Part shown: in pieces, positions 52,697 to 62,329 of the stretch
Layout: each line of letters opens with the position of its first letter
Position numbering within the stretch: the first letter of the stretch is position 1
Origin: JAXMBN01 sp046349875
Lineage (GTDB): Bacteria; Planctomycetota; Planctomycetia; Pirellulales; Pirellulaceae
Length of the DNA stretch: 64,000 nt
Direction of reading: 5' to 3'
Assembly (NCBI GenBank): GCA_046349875.1
Contig: JAXMBN010000005.1
Span: forward strand, 144,159 to 208,158
Translations under genes and position numbers: made by a program
The notes under the pieces: model-generated
Seen by the model: only the letters and a program-made list of their open reading frames with translations
Told to the model about the DNA's origin: nothing
The model's database searches: none

Positions 52697-54169
52697 GTGA
52701 CTTCTTCTCCTGCCTTCGATCCATATGAAATGCATGCGGATGCCATCCAAGATCCGCCGCAGTCGTTCCTGAGTGCCCTGCGTATGATTGGTCCTGGCAT
52801 CATTCTTGCCGGGACGATAGTGGGGTCTGGAGAATTGTTGCTCACCACCGCCTTGGGAGCCAAAAACGGTTTCGTGTTTCTGTGGTTGATTCTGTTTAGT
52901 TGCGTGATCAAAGTCTTCGTGCAGATCGAGATTGGGCGTTATGCCATTTCCTCGGGCAAGCCTACTTTAGGCGCCTTGAATGCATTAGGTGGATTGAAAC
53001 TGGGAGCTAATTGGGTGGCTTGGTGGTGGTTGTTGATGATGCTCGCCACCGTGTTTCAGCTTGGTGCGATGACGGGGACGGTTGGGCAATCACTCCACCT
53101 AGCGTTTCCCAGTGTTGCGGGTGTAGTTCAGCAAGTGACACAAGTCTTTCCTTCATGGATCGCCGAACCATGCGGACGGCGGCCGGAGATACCGTGTGCA
53201 TTGTTGACGTGTGGGATTGCGTTGGCATTGCTATGGAGCGGCAGTTATCGACGGATCGAAATTGTCACCACTGCGATCGTCGTATCGGTGACCTTATTGA
53301 CCGTGACCGCGACGATGCTGTTGCCCTGGACGCCCTATCCAATTCCTTGGGGTGAGATGGTTGATGGGCTTCGACCTCAAATACCGCAAGCGGACTTGGG
53401 AGCAATTGCGACAGCGTTTGGGGTATTTGGGATCACCGGCGTCGGGGCCACCGAATTGTTTTACTATCCGTATTGGTGTTTAGAAAAAGGGTATGCCCGG
53501 TATGTTGGTCCATCGGATGGAAGCGATGCGTGGAATCGCCGCGCTCGTGGATGGATTCGAGTCATGTACTTGGATGCCTGGACGAGCATGATCGTCTTTA
53601 CGATCTCAACCGTCTCCTTTTATTTTATGGGGGCGAGTGTACTCAAACCGCAGGGGCTCGATCCCAAAGGAACGGAGATGATTGCCACGTTGTCTCATAT
53701 GTTTGTGGATACATTTGGGAATTGGACTCGCATTGTCTTTCTCATTGGCGCAGGTGCAGTACTCTTCAAGACGCTCTATCTTTCTTCTGCAGGCAATGCG
53801 CGATTGATGGCGGACTTTTTGAGTTTGGCAGGGGCATTGAAATTTTACTCAGGGACAGAGCGAGCCACATGTATTCAACGACTGTCGCTAGGATTTCCGG
53901 TTTTGGCACTGCTTCTATATTTGATCTTCGCGAACCCCAAAACGATGACCGTCGTAGGTGGGTTTGCACAAGCTGCGACGCTCCCTATGATTGCCATCAC
54001 GACGCTTTACTTTCGATATCGCAGAATGGATCGTTCCTTAGCACCGTCGCTTGCGTGGGATATCATGCTGTGGATCGCCGTAGTTTCGATCACGATCGTA
54101 GCGACGTATGCGGTGTGGGATTCGATGGGGACTTTTTATTCCTTGGTTTTGCCTGCCAGCAAAAAATAG
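52697..54169 (+). CDS. Nramp-like membrane transporter lacking the DPGN motif
   Basis: 490-residue transporter with about eleven helices, in the Nramp/SLC11 superfamily. TM1 reads GPGIILAGTIVGSGELL where classical Nramp has DPGN, and the TM6 motif (MPHN in classical members) is replaced by GVGATELFYYPYWCLEK. The metal-binding residues of true Mn/Fe transporters are therefore absent, so the substrate may be another ion, as for the Nramp-related magnesium group, or unknown. The start is a GTG at 52697; an ATG at 52730 (MHADAIQD) is the alternative, neither with a strong ribosome site. It is divergent from the Gfo/Idh gene. Confidence 0.85.
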   Translation: MTSSPAFDPYEMHADAIQDPPQSFLSALRMIGPGIILAGTIVGSGELLLTTALGAKNGFVFLWLILFSCVIKVFVQIEIGRYAISSGKPTLGALNALGGLKLGANWVAWWWLLMMLATVFQLGAMTGTVGQSLHLAFPSVAGVVQQVTQVFPSWIAEPCGRRPEIPCALLTCGIALALLWSGSYRRIEIVTTAIVVSVTLLTVTATMLLPWTPYPIPWGEMVDGLRPQIPQADLGAIATAFGVFGITGVGATELFYYPYWCLEKGYARYVGPSDGSDAWNRRARGWIRVMYLDAWTSMIVFTISTVSFYFMGASVLKPQGLDPKGTEMIATLSHMFVDTFGNWTRIVFLIGAGAVLFKTLYLSSAGNARLMADFLSLAGALKFYSGTERATCIQRLSLGFPVLALLLYLIFANPKTMTVVGGFAQAATLPMIAITTLYFRYRRMDRSLAPSLAWDIMLWIAVVSITIVATYAVWDSMGTFYSLVLPASKK

Positions 54170-54203
54170 TCACAGCAAGTGCTTCATCAAGAAGGGTCAG
54201 CGA

Positions 54204-55181
54204 ATGCTAACGGTGGATGTTGTCGGTGGAGGTCGGTTGCCTTCGGTAGGCCTTGGGCTTTGGAAGATTGCTCAAAGCGATGCCCCAAACATGGTTTATC
54301 AAGCTATCGAGATGGGCTATCGTCATCTCGACTCGGCATGCGACTATGGGAATGAAGAACAGGTAGGTCAAGGGTTGAGTCGAGCGTTGCAATCTGGCTT
54401 GTGCCGCCGCGATGAACTTTGGGTTACCAGCAAGCTGTGGAATACTTACCATCGCCCTGAACATGTTCGCCCTGCCCTGTTGCGAACGCTTCGCGATTTG
54501 CAGCTCGATTATCTAGATCTCTATCTCGTTCACTTTCCGATCTGCTTGGCCTATGTTCCGATGGAGACTCGCTATCCACCGGGATGGTTCTTCGATCCGG
54601 CAGCGCAGCCTCCTGTAATGAAAACAGATGCGGTTCCCATTACGGAAACCTGGGGAGCCATGGAAGAACTGCTGCGAGAAGGATTGGTCAAGCATATCGG
54701 TGTCAGCAATTTTGGCGTCTCGCTGATTCGCGATCTTTTGTCTTATGCCCGCATACGTCCATCGGTGCTGCAAGTGGAATCGCATCCCTATCTGGTCCAA
54801 GCCAAGCTCTTGCGCTATTGCCAGCAAGAGAAGATCGCCTATACGGCGTTTTCACCGCTTGGAGCAGGTTCCTATGTACCTCTTGGAATGGCTCAAGCAT
54901 CGGATTCAGTTTTGCAGCATCCGATGGTAGTGGCGATCGCGCAGGAATGTCATCGCACGCCAGCGCAGGTTGTTCTTCGATGGGGTGCGCAGCGAGGTAC
55001 AGCGGTCATTCCGAAGACAAGTCGCATCGATCGCTTGCGGGAGAACCTTTCGATCGATGATTTTTCATTGACGGAAGCGCAGATGCATGCCATCAGCGGT
55101 TTGGATTGTCATGTGCGGTACAATGATCCAGGCGTTTTCTGCGAGCAAGCTTTTGGATGTTACTACCCCATCTATGAATGA
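54204..55181 (+). CDS. Aldo/keto reductase
   Basis: 325-residue AKR. The catalytic tetrad is intact: Asp43 and Tyr48 (RHLDSACDYGNE), Lys77 (VTSKLWN) and His110 (YLVHFP). The NADPH-binding end is seen as AVIPKTSRIDRLRENLS. The ATG at 54204 has AAGGG eight bases upstream; the longer frame back to 54108 overlaps the transporter gene and is not needed. It reduces aldehydes or sugar carbonyls; the natural substrate is unknown. It follows the transporter by 34 bases. Confidence 0.93.
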   Translation: MLTVDVVGGGRLPSVGLGLWKIAQSDAPNMVYQAIEMGYRHLDSACDYGNEEQVGQGLSRALQSGLCRRDELWVTSKLWNTYHRPEHVRPALLRTLRDLQLDYLDLYLVHFPICLAYVPMETRYPPGWFFDPAAQPPVMKTDAVPITETWGAMEELLREGLVKHIGVSNFGVSLIRDLLSYARIRPSVLQVESHPYLVQAKLLRYCQQEKIAYTAFSPLGAGSYVPLGMAQASDSVLQHPMVVAIAQECHRTPAQVVLRWGAQRGTAVIPKTSRIDRLRENLSIDDFSLTEAQMHAISGLDCHVRYNDPGVFCEQAFGCYYPIYE

Positions 55182-55250
55182 TGGTGTCAGGGTATCGACA
55201 ACGCATCGGACGAATCGAAGTGCTACATCACCTGTTGAAAGGCTAAATCC

Positions 55251-56123
55251 ATGAAGTCATTATTGATGGGAATGATCGTTTGGATGACGCTTGCCAGTTG
55301 TCTTATCGCGGGGAATCCAAAGCCTCAATTGCTGGTGGCCCCGGAAAAGTGGATCGAGAATGCATCGAAGGATCCTAGCACCGGTGTGATGTTGGATGTT
55401 CGTGATAAGGCTCGCTACGAGGAAGGACATATACCGGGAGCCATTTGGGTTGATACCTCTTTGTGGAAGAACGCGACCTCCAAAGATGAAGGACTTCGCG
55501 ATAAGAATTTCTGGGCGCATGAGATCGGGAAATTGGGAATCGATGGAAAGGAGACCATCGTCGTCTATGGCGATAATCTCACCGAGTCAGCTCGTGTTTG
55601 GTGGCTTCTGTGTTACCTCGGCTGTGAGAACGTTCGATTGCTCGATGGAGGATGGAAGGCCTATCTACAATGTGGCGGCAAACCATCTAAAGAATCGCCC
55701 GTAGTAGGCTCGGTTAAATTCGAACCCTCTTTTCAAGAGGACCGTTTGGCAACGGCCGAAGAGGTCTTGGAATTAGGGGTTCGCAACAAGAAAGTGCAAG
55801 TGATCGACAATCGGACGAGCCAGGAGTACCAAGGTGTGGAAGTGCGTGGTCCGCGCGGTGGGCATATTCCTGGAGCCAAGCATTCGGATTGGCAAGAGTA
55901 TGTGGACGCTGAAGGCCGGTTTCTTCCGATCGCTCAATTGAAGTCCAAATTGATTGCTAAGGGAATCGATCTCGATCAGCCATGTACCACGCATTGCCAA
56001 GGGGGTGGAAGAAGTAGTGTCGGTGCTTTTGTGATGGAGATGGCAACGGGTGAACCAGCGATGAACTACTATCGAAGTTGGGGTGAATGGGGAGTTCGCA
56101 GCGAGTTGCCGATCGAAAAGTAA
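55251..56123 (+). CDS. Exported rhodanese-type sulfurtransferase
   Basis: 290 residues with a signal peptide (MKSLLMGMIVWMTLASCLIAG) and two rhodanese domains. The first has VMLDVRDKARYEEGHIPGAIW and no catalytic Cys; the second ends in HCQGGGRSSVGA with Cys249 as nucleophile. Thiosulfate and 3-mercaptopyruvate sulfurtransferases share this layout; the CQGGG loop does not decide between them. The signal peptide puts it outside the cytoplasm, which is unusual for the cytosolic housekeeping enzymes. AAAGG is eight bases before the ATG. Confidence 0.9.
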   Translation: MKSLLMGMIVWMTLASCLIAGNPKPQLLVAPEKWIENASKDPSTGVMLDVRDKARYEEGHIPGAIWVDTSLWKNATSKDEGLRDKNFWAHEIGKLGIDGKETIVVYGDNLTESARVWWLLCYLGCENVRLLDGGWKAYLQCGGKPSKESPVVGSVKFEPSFQEDRLATAEEVLELGVRNKKVQVIDNRTSQEYQGVEVRGPRGGHIPGAKHSDWQEYVDAEGRFLPIAQLKSKLIAKGIDLDQPCTTHCQGGGRSSVGAFVMEMATGEPAMNYYRSWGEWGVRSELPIEK

Positions 56124-56190
56124 ATGCAAGCATTGAGAAATACTCAAATATGCAAGGAAAGATGGCCTTGAGTTAAATTCGGAAAATTCC

Positions 56191-56240
56191 GAAGATTCGC
56201 TCAAGTCTAGGCGAAGGCAGGATGCTATCGCTTGAGATCG
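56191..56240 (+). promoter_or_regulatory. Composite motif, copy 2
   Basis: GAAGATT then CTCAAGTCT (56194-56208), AAGGCAGGAT and ATGCTATC, upstream of the HEAT-repeat gene by about 50 bases. Matches the pieces at 38757 onward. An adjacent GCGCGATGCGCGAT run and CATTGGGAGG-like inverted bases (TTGGGAGG, then TCTCCCAA) form a hairpin just before the gene. Confidence 0.4.
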
Positions 56241-56292
56241 CGCGATGCGCGATTGGGAGGATGTCTCCCAATGAATACTCCAAGGAAGGAGC

Positions 56293-57660
56293 ATGGTGCC
56301 GAAGATGGCATCACGAGAGACTGAATATTTAGATGCAACTTGGTTGCTTGGGGATGAACCTACCTCGCGCCCATCGCGAAGTGGTCTGTGGTTTGGCACC
56401 GTCTTATGCCTCGGTTTGGCAGCGGCGGTGATGTGGACTTGGCCCTATCTTTCGCGATGGTATTTACAGCGAGAGTATGTGCAAGTCTTGAAGACGCAAA
56501 CCGATCCTCATGCACGCATCGAGTCATTAACGGCCTTATCGCAATTCTTACCGGAAAGCGTGCCCGATCTTCTCATCGGTTTTGGGCAGGATGATGCTAC
56601 CGCCGAGTACACCTATTTGCTTCTTCAACGATATTTGGAGCAGCTCGATGAAAGGCAAGCCGATTCCAAGCTCGCCCATCACCAGCACCTCATGGTATCG
56701 CTCGAACGAGCACACTTGCAGTTCACACCGGAGGGACTTGGGTTTGCTATGCGGATCACTGAAGATCTCAAGCATCGCTATCAGGGACAGCAAGATCGGC
56801 TAGGACAATTGATGGGGGAACGAACCTCCAAGCTTCTTGCACAGATGGTTGGCGAATCGGTGCGATCGGGAAAGTTTGTAGCACCTACAACGCTTGAGCC
56901 CCTCGTAGCCAGCGATAGAACTTCGTTAGCGCATGCAGCACCAAATCAAGATAGCCATCAGCCCTTGGGTTCGGATTCAAGTGCATCATCACAGCAGGAA
57001 TCGGTTCCAGAACCTATTCGATCTGAGCCCAAGCAGTCTCTTTCGTTTGCAAAGCCTCCTCTGGAGGAGCGAGCGGCTAAGCCGGTGATCGTGCGAGGCG
57101 GTGGCATGAAGGTGTTGCGGGTGCTCGATGCTAACGAGTCCAAAGAATCGAATTACGAACCTGAGCCGATGCAGCCCAAAAATGACGTGGTTGTGGGAAG
57201 CTCCTATGAGACCGAGTCAAACTCAAACGACGATAGCATCGTTCAATCCATCGCAGCCATCGAGAAGTTGCCGACTGGTGATGTCCTTCGGTTGCTTGCG
57301 AATCCTCAACCAAGAATTGTTAGTGCAGCCCTAGCCAATCTCGAACGCCGAGGATTTGATCAGGCGCGATTGGATGTCGCCGTTGAGTTGGCGCAGGGAA
57401 CCACCGATCAAAAGACGGCCAGCATGGAGCGATTGATCCGTTCCGGAGCGCAGCCTATTCCATGGCTCTTGTGGATGGCAGAAGACGGGGATCGCGATGT
57501 ACGTTGGTACGCCGTCAATCAACTCGCCTCTTTCGCGGACCCGAACGTGCACTCAGAACTTCGATTGCTATTGAATCGAGAGAACGATAAGCAGATTCGA
57601 GATCAACTCCAAAGGATATTGGTCTCGGCAGGAAGCCCGACTGAACGAGTACTTCGTTGA
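56293..57660 (+). CDS. Membrane-anchored HEAT-repeat protein
   Basis: 455 residues. One N-terminal membrane segment (LWFGTVLCLGLAAAVMWTWPYL, about 32-53) is followed by a helical domain, a low-complexity Ser/Glu/Lys-rich linker (about 215-330), and a C-terminal helical repeat region of HEAT/armadillo type (RIVSAALANLERRGFDQARLDVAVELAQG, IPWLLWMAEDGDRDVRWYAVNQLASF; key residues AALANLERRG and DVRWYAVNQL). The cytoplasmic or periplasmic side is unclear. No function can be assigned. AAGGAG lies one base before the ATG at 56293, so a GTG at 56296 or an ATG at 56305 are alternatives. The SH3 protein follows after seven bases. Confidence 0.8.
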   Translation: MVPKMASRETEYLDATWLLGDEPTSRPSRSGLWFGTVLCLGLAAAVMWTWPYLSRWYLQREYVQVLKTQTDPHARIESLTALSQFLPESVPDLLIGFGQDDATAEYTYLLLQRYLEQLDERQADSKLAHHQHLMVSLERAHLQFTPEGLGFAMRITEDLKHRYQGQQDRLGQLMGERTSKLLAQMVGESVRSGKFVAPTTLEPLVASDRTSLAHAAPNQDSHQPLGSDSSASSQQESVPEPIRSEPKQSLSFAKPPLEERAAKPVIVRGGGMKVLRVLDANESKESNYEPEPMQPKNDVVVGSSYETESNSNDDSIVQSIAAIEKLPTGDVLRLLANPQPRIVSAALANLERRGFDQARLDVAVELAQGTTDQKTASMERLIRSGAQPIPWLLWMAEDGDRDVRWYAVNQLASFADPNVHSELRLLLNRENDKQIRDQLQRILVSAGSPTERVLR

Positions 57661-57667
57661 GGATCGA

Positions 57668-59953
57668 ATGATGGATAATTCAACTACATTCCAACGCATG
57701 CGTTGGTTCGCGATCGGATGCGGGCTTGTGGGAAGCTGCATGCAAATGCCTGGGGCCTATGGGCAAGGTACCAACCAGCAACTTGCGCCTACGCAACAAA
57801 GTGGTCTGCAAGGTTCGGGCGGGCAGGCATCGGTTCTCGTTCGCTACGCTTCAACCAACAAAACACCCGTTTACTGTGGGCCTGGGGACGACTTCTACGT
57901 TACCAGTCAACTCCGAGTTGGAACAGCGGTCGAAGTGTTTCATCAAACCAAGACGGGTTGGTGCGCGGTTCGACCACCCGATGGAAGTTTTGGTTGGTTA
58001 GCTGCTGAGAATGCTTACTTGCTTCCAGGTGGAACCGTGGCCGAAATTGTAGGCACCAAAGTGCCCGCATGGATTGGCTCCAATTTGGAAACCCCCAAAC
58101 AAATTCGATGGCAAGTCGAACTTCAACCATCGCAACAGGTCCAAGTATTGGGAGAATCCAAACAGAAGATCGATCCTGATACCGAACGATTGTGGTATCG
58201 AATTGCGCCTCCTCAAGGTGAATTTCGCTGGATCAAAGCGAGTGCATTGTCGGAACGAGCGCCGATTGCCGATCCCAACGATCCTCCGATGGAAACAACT
58301 TCACCGGTATTGGCCAATGCGGCAAAGCCGAGGGACATGGGTGTCGTCACCGCGAGCTTCGGAGTCCCTGCGGAGAATCCTCAAACGAATGCAAAGAAGC
58401 CCAACACTCAACCATCGAAATCTCCAACACCGAATACCGCAACGGCAAACAAAGACAACAGTGGCTTGACCAAAAAAACGCGCACCGTTACCAAGCAAGG
58501 GGCGAGCCCTGCCAAAGGTTCCAAGTCGTTGATCGTTCAAGACTCTGGTGTTCAGACGGCCCAGCATGCCGAACCAGTGACGGCGCAACCGATCGTTATC
58601 AATCAGCAAGAACAACCCTATCAACTGGGAGAGGGTGAGTACGTCGTAGGATCCGAAGAGGTTGTTTCGGACCATATTATCGGCGAAGGGGGCGGGCCTG
58701 CTCCGATGCATTCGGGTGTCGCGATCGATGATGAAGAACCGATTCAAGAAGGGCATCCTGCGCATACCGGTCGTTTTCGTTCGCCGTTCCATTTCGAAGG
58801 TGACGATACTTCCTTTGCAGAGTGGAATGCGATCAACTCTCATCCTGGGCGTTTGTTGGTGCGACCACTCAACGGAATCTTGGGTTTGATTGGCTTTGGA
58901 ATATCCGAAGCAGAGATCACAGAGCCCACACATCCCATTGGAAAGGGACGCTGGCATCAAGTCACTGAGCCAGCGATGGATTCGTCCCTAAGAGCGCGTT
59001 TGGATTCGCTTCCAAGGCCTGGACGAAGATGGACTCCCGAGGCATCATCCGAAATGATCTATGAGGGCGACTATCAAACGGCACCCATCGATTCGAACTC
59101 CAACTCCAACATGGGAAGCCGTAGCCTACTCCAACCGCTATCGTCATCGCTGTTCCCGAACCGCAATCCAGTTGGAACAGGACTGGCAAATCCAGTAGAT
59201 CCTTGGCAAGCTCCAGCTACCTTGGGACCATCCTCAACATCCTTGACTTCGAGGGGAAGTGCCTTGAGTGATATTCCTCGTAGTTCAATGTACGCACCGA
59301 ATACTCCACCCGTTTCAACTGCATCCGCCAACGTTTCCGGCGATGCCGAGCCATTGCACTTAACGACGCCTCAATTGCAGGATGCATTGCTGGAGTTGAC
59401 GCAGATCGTTGCATTGCCGACCGATCAGTGGGACTTCCGAAAGATCCATGCCTATGCGAGCGAATGGGTTGAGCGAGGAGGTTCGTCGATCGAACGAGGA
59501 GAGGCTCGTTTGTTGGTAGAAAGGATTCAACAATTTGAGTCTCTTCGATTGCGATGGAATGGGCAGCATCTCGCGAGCACTCCGAATTATTCGAACCCAT
59601 CGGGCAGCGCTGCGGGAGCATCGACTGCCGATTACCGCGCTTTGGGTAGTGGGCCATCGCCTGCAACATCTGCGAGTTACTCGGGAAGTAGCAACGACGA
59701 AGCCAGCCTCGCGACGGCTCAGCAAGCCGATGCTTCAGGCATTTTGACGTCGGTCTTCACATCGCGACCTGGTCAACCAGAGTTTGCATTGACCGATGCC
59801 AGCAAGAATGTCATCGCCTATGTTGTCCCTTCGCCGGGGATGAACCTAAGGCGATACGTCAACCAGCCCGTGGCTATCTACGGTACGCGAGGTTATCTAC
59901 CCGAATTGGCTTCCAAGCAAATTGTGGCCGATCGCGTTGTTCGACTTCGGTAG
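57668..59953 (+). CDS. Exported SH3-domain protein
   Basis: 761 residues with a signal-like start (WFAIGCGLVGSCMQMPGAYG). A bacterial SH3 domain (TPVYCGPGDDFYVTSQLRVGTAVEV, TGWCAVRPPDGSFGWL; key residues GPG and W) is followed by a second SH3-like stretch (WYRIAPPQGEFRWIKA), then a long low-complexity region rich in Pro/Ser/Gln/Thr and a conserved-looking C-terminal domain (ALTDASKNVIAYVVPSPGMNLRRYVNQPVAIYGTRGYL). The C-terminal part could bind a cell-surface ligand. GAGGA precedes the ATG. It is co-transcribed with the HEAT-repeat gene; together they suggest a cell-envelope complex. Confidence 0.8.
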   Translation: MMDNSTTFQRMRWFAIGCGLVGSCMQMPGAYGQGTNQQLAPTQQSGLQGSGGQASVLVRYASTNKTPVYCGPGDDFYVTSQLRVGTAVEVFHQTKTGWCAVRPPDGSFGWLAAENAYLLPGGTVAEIVGTKVPAWIGSNLETPKQIRWQVELQPSQQVQVLGESKQKIDPDTERLWYRIAPPQGEFRWIKASALSERAPIADPNDPPMETTSPVLANAAKPRDMGVVTASFGVPAENPQTNAKKPNTQPSKSPTPNTATANKDNSGLTKKTRTVTKQGASPAKGSKSLIVQDSGVQTAQHAEPVTAQPIVINQQEQPYQLGEGEYVVGSEEVVSDHIIGEGGGPAPMHSGVAIDDEEPIQEGHPAHTGRFRSPFHFEGDDTSFAEWNAINSHPGRLLVRPLNGILGLIGFGISEAEITEPTHPIGKGRWHQVTEPAMDSSLRARLDSLPRPGRRWTPEASSEMIYEGDYQTAPIDSNSNSNMGSRSLLQPLSSSLFPNRNPVGTGLANPVDPWQAPATLGPSSTSLTSRGSALSDIPRSSMYAPNTPPVSTASANVSGDAEPLHLTTPQLQDALLELTQIVALPTDQWDFRKIHAYASEWVERGGSSIERGEARLLVERIQQFESLRLRWNGQHLASTPNYSNPSGSAAGASTADYRALGSGPSPATSASYSGSSNDEASLATAQQADASGILTSVFTSRPGQPEFALTDASKNVIAYVVPSPGMNLRRYVNQPVAIYGTRGYLPELASKQIVADRVVRLR

Positions 59954-60013
59954 AAAGATTGCCGACAGAGTCAGAACGCACCAAGCCATTCGAGCGTGCC
60001 CAAAATCTGCGGA

Positions 60014-61000
60014 TCACGAAAGAGTCGTGATGCGCAGATGTCGATCGTGGTGCGAGGTGGCGATTCGAGTCCCGTCGGCTGAAATGTCCATGTCTCGCGC
60101 GATATTGGGCAGAGCGAGTCGATGGATTTCCTTTTCGGAATCGGTGTTCCAAAAGAGCAGGATACCACCCGAAGATCCTCCGCTGACTCCGGCGATGGTT
60201 CCATCAGGCATCCACTGAATGCGCCAGAGCACGCCTCCTTTGACGTTCTCTGCGACATGGGAAAACTGCAACGTGCCCGAAGCGAATTCGAACTGAAGGC
60301 ATAACGGTTCATGGACCGCTCCCAATGGATTGGTTGCCTTGTGAAGTCCTCCGGCGATCAAGACCGAGGCATCTGGCTTGATCGCTAAGGTTCGGACGCC
60401 TCCAAAATCAACGCGTTGTCCACCTTCATAGGTGTGCAAAGGCTTGCCTTCAAACGAACGCACGATCTTTCGTTCGGCGAGGTCCCAAAGATGAATCTTG
60501 CCGAGCAGGTCGCCGCTGACGAGTTGCTTGCCATCGGGATGAAAAACAACACTCCAAATGTCGCGTTCATGTCCGATCAGTTCGGCTTGCTTTTCACCCG
60601 ATGCCAGATTCCAAAGGATGATTTTTCGGTCATTGCCGCAAGAAGCAATGGTCGTACCATCGGGGCTTATTGCAACGCCACGAATCCAACCCTGATGTGC
60701 TTCCAAAGTACGAATGGGTTTGGGTTCTGCTTCACCAATGGACCACCAAATGAGTTTGCCATCGCATCCACCGGAAACGAAGGTGTCTCCATCTTTGCTG
60801 AAGAGCAACGAGTGAACCCAACTCTCGTGAGCTTTGAACACTACCGGCTTGGGTTTCTCTTCACTCAGAGTCCAGCGTTGCAAGGAAAAATCTTCCGAGG
60901 AAGTAACCGCCCATCGACCTTTTGGATCAAGCTTGACGCCGATCAGAGGGCGTTCGTAGGCCCACTGTGATGCAACTTTTGCTGTCTTGATATCTGCCAT
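60014..61000 (-). CDS. WD40-repeat protein
   Basis: 328 residues made of WD40 blades: WVHSLLFSKDGDTFVSGGCDGKLIWW, WIRGVAISPDGTTIASCGNDRKIILW, DIWSVVFHPDGKQLVSGDLLGKIHLW and RTLAIKPDASVLIAGGLHK (each with the GH..V...PDG...G..D pattern). No signal peptide. It begins two bases after the DUF1501 stop (TAAGCATG), so it is coupled to the PSD1/DUF1501 pair. WD40 proteins commonly accompany that pair in Planctomycetes; a scaffold role is inference. Confidence 0.9.
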   Translation of the reverse strand: MADIKTAKVASQWAYERPLIGVKLDPKGRWAVTSSEDFSLQRWTLSEEKPKPVVFKAHESWVHSLLFSKDGDTFVSGGCDGKLIWWSIGEAEPKPIRTLEAHQGWIRGVAISPDGTTIASCGNDRKIILWNLASGEKQAELIGHERDIWSVVFHPDGKQLVSGDLLGKIHLWDLAERKIVRSFEGKPLHTYEGGQRVDFGGVRTLAIKPDASVLIAGGLHKATNPLGAVHEPLCLQFEFASGTLQFSHVAENVKGGVLWRIQWMPDGTIAGVSGGSSGGILLFWNTDSEKEIHRLALPNIARDMDISADGTRIATSHHDRHLRITTLS

Positions 61001-61002
61001 GC

Positions 61003-62301
61003 TTAACTTAGAACGCTCCAAATGGGTTGTTCACTGGGGTCGGCCAAGGGCATCTTGCGTCCGTCGACAACGAGCGACTCATTGGAGTCGACGCCGACAG
61101 CTTGCAGATAGGTGTGGAAGAGTTCGCCGTGATTGACTTGACCATCGACGACTTCTGTCCCTTGATCGTTGGTCTTTCCATACACAGCACCGCGATGGAC
61201 CTTTGCGCCACCCATGACGACGCTCCATGCTTTCGACCAATGATCGCGGCCATAATAGAGATTGATATTGGGCGTGCGCCCGAATTCACTCAGCACGACG
61301 ACCAATGTCTGATCGAGCAATCCACGATCGAAAAGATCTTGAACAAAACAGGCGAAAGGTTGATCGAACTCGCCCATTTGTTCGAGATGGAAATCGAAGT
61401 TTTCGTTGTGGGTATCGTAATTGGAATGAACGACTTGAATGTAGGATACACCAGCTTCGAGAAGTCGGCGTGCAAGCAAGCAGTGCCGTCCAAAATCATG
61501 TTTGCCATAACGCGTTTGATCTTGCTCGGACTCTTTGGCGACATCAAAGACCTCGCGTTTCTCCATTAAACGCAGAGCTTGTTCATACGAATGAGTATAG
61601 GCTTCGGTAACGGCCGTTCGACGTTTGGAAAGAAACTGTTCGTTGATCTGACGTCGAAGGTCGTGGCGACGCTGTTCCATATCGGCAGGTATTCCATCGG
61701 GCCGAACGGAGTAGTTCGGCGGAGCCCCACCACCCAATACAACGCTGCTGTATTTGGGGCCTAAATACGCCGCGTCGGCGCTGCGTCCTCCACCACCACC
61801 CGGTGTGATTAGAACGTGTCCGGGAAGCGGTTGTGATTCTTCCGTCAACATCCGCGAAGCCACTGCGCCCAATTGAGGATAGTCCCCGGCAGGTGTTTGA
61901 CGACGTCCCGTCATCATCATGTAGGCACCCTTGCCGTGGTCATCTTCCGAAGTGTTGACGCCTCGCATGACGCACAAATGATGCATGATCTTGGCTGAAT
62001 GAGGCAGTAACTCGCTGATATGCAGTCCTGGAACCGACGTCGGAATGGCACGGAAGGGGCCACCCGTTGCTGCGCCGGGCTTCGGATCCCAACTCTCCAA
62101 TTGACTCAATCCACCATGGAGATTGAATACGACAACTCGCATATCTTTGGCGGACAGTTCCTTCGCACAGGCGCCACTCGCCAAAGCACCAAGCGCGCTG
62201 GTCATCGCACCACCGGCCACTGCACCACCCGCTAAAGTGCCAAGGAATCGTCGACGAGCAACCAAATGGTCCATCGATTGGCATGCGTAATGAGCTCGCA
62301 T
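61003..62301 (-). CDS. DUF1501 Tat-exported protein
   Basis: 432 residues, second DUF1501 of the window. A twin-arginine signal VARRRFLGTLAGGAVAGG near residues 14-31 is followed by FNLHGGLSQLESWDPK, VHSNYDTHNE, VVLSEFGRTPNINLYYGRDHW and NHGELFHTYLQAVG (family motifs with the metal-binding-type His/Asp). GGAGG nine bases before the ATG at 62301 fixes the start. It lies 28 bases downstream of the PSD1 protein gene on the minus strand. Confidence 0.95.
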   Translation of the reverse strand: MRAHYACQSMDHLVARRRFLGTLAGGAVAGGAMTSALGALASGACAKELSAKDMRVVVFNLHGGLSQLESWDPKPGAATGGPFRAIPTSVPGLHISELLPHSAKIMHHLCVMRGVNTSEDDHGKGAYMMMTGRRQTPAGDYPQLGAVASRMLTEESQPLPGHVLITPGGGGGRSADAAYLGPKYSSVVLGGGAPPNYSVRPDGIPADMEQRRHDLRRQINEQFLSKRRTAVTEAYTHSYEQALRLMEKREVFDVAKESEQDQTRYGKHDFGRHCLLARRLLEAGVSYIQVVHSNYDTHNENFDFHLEQMGEFDQPFACFVQDLFDRGLLDQTLVVVLSEFGRTPNINLYYGRDHWSKAWSVVMGGAKVHRGAVYGKTNDQGTEVVDGQVNHGELFHTYLQAVGVDSNESLVVDGRKMPLADPSEQPIWSVLS

Positions 62302-62329
62302 GGAACGTATCCTCCATCCTCTTATAACG

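Noticed and set aside
52697..54169. Classical manganese/iron Nramp (mntH)
   Set aside because: DPGN and MPHN motifs are missing.
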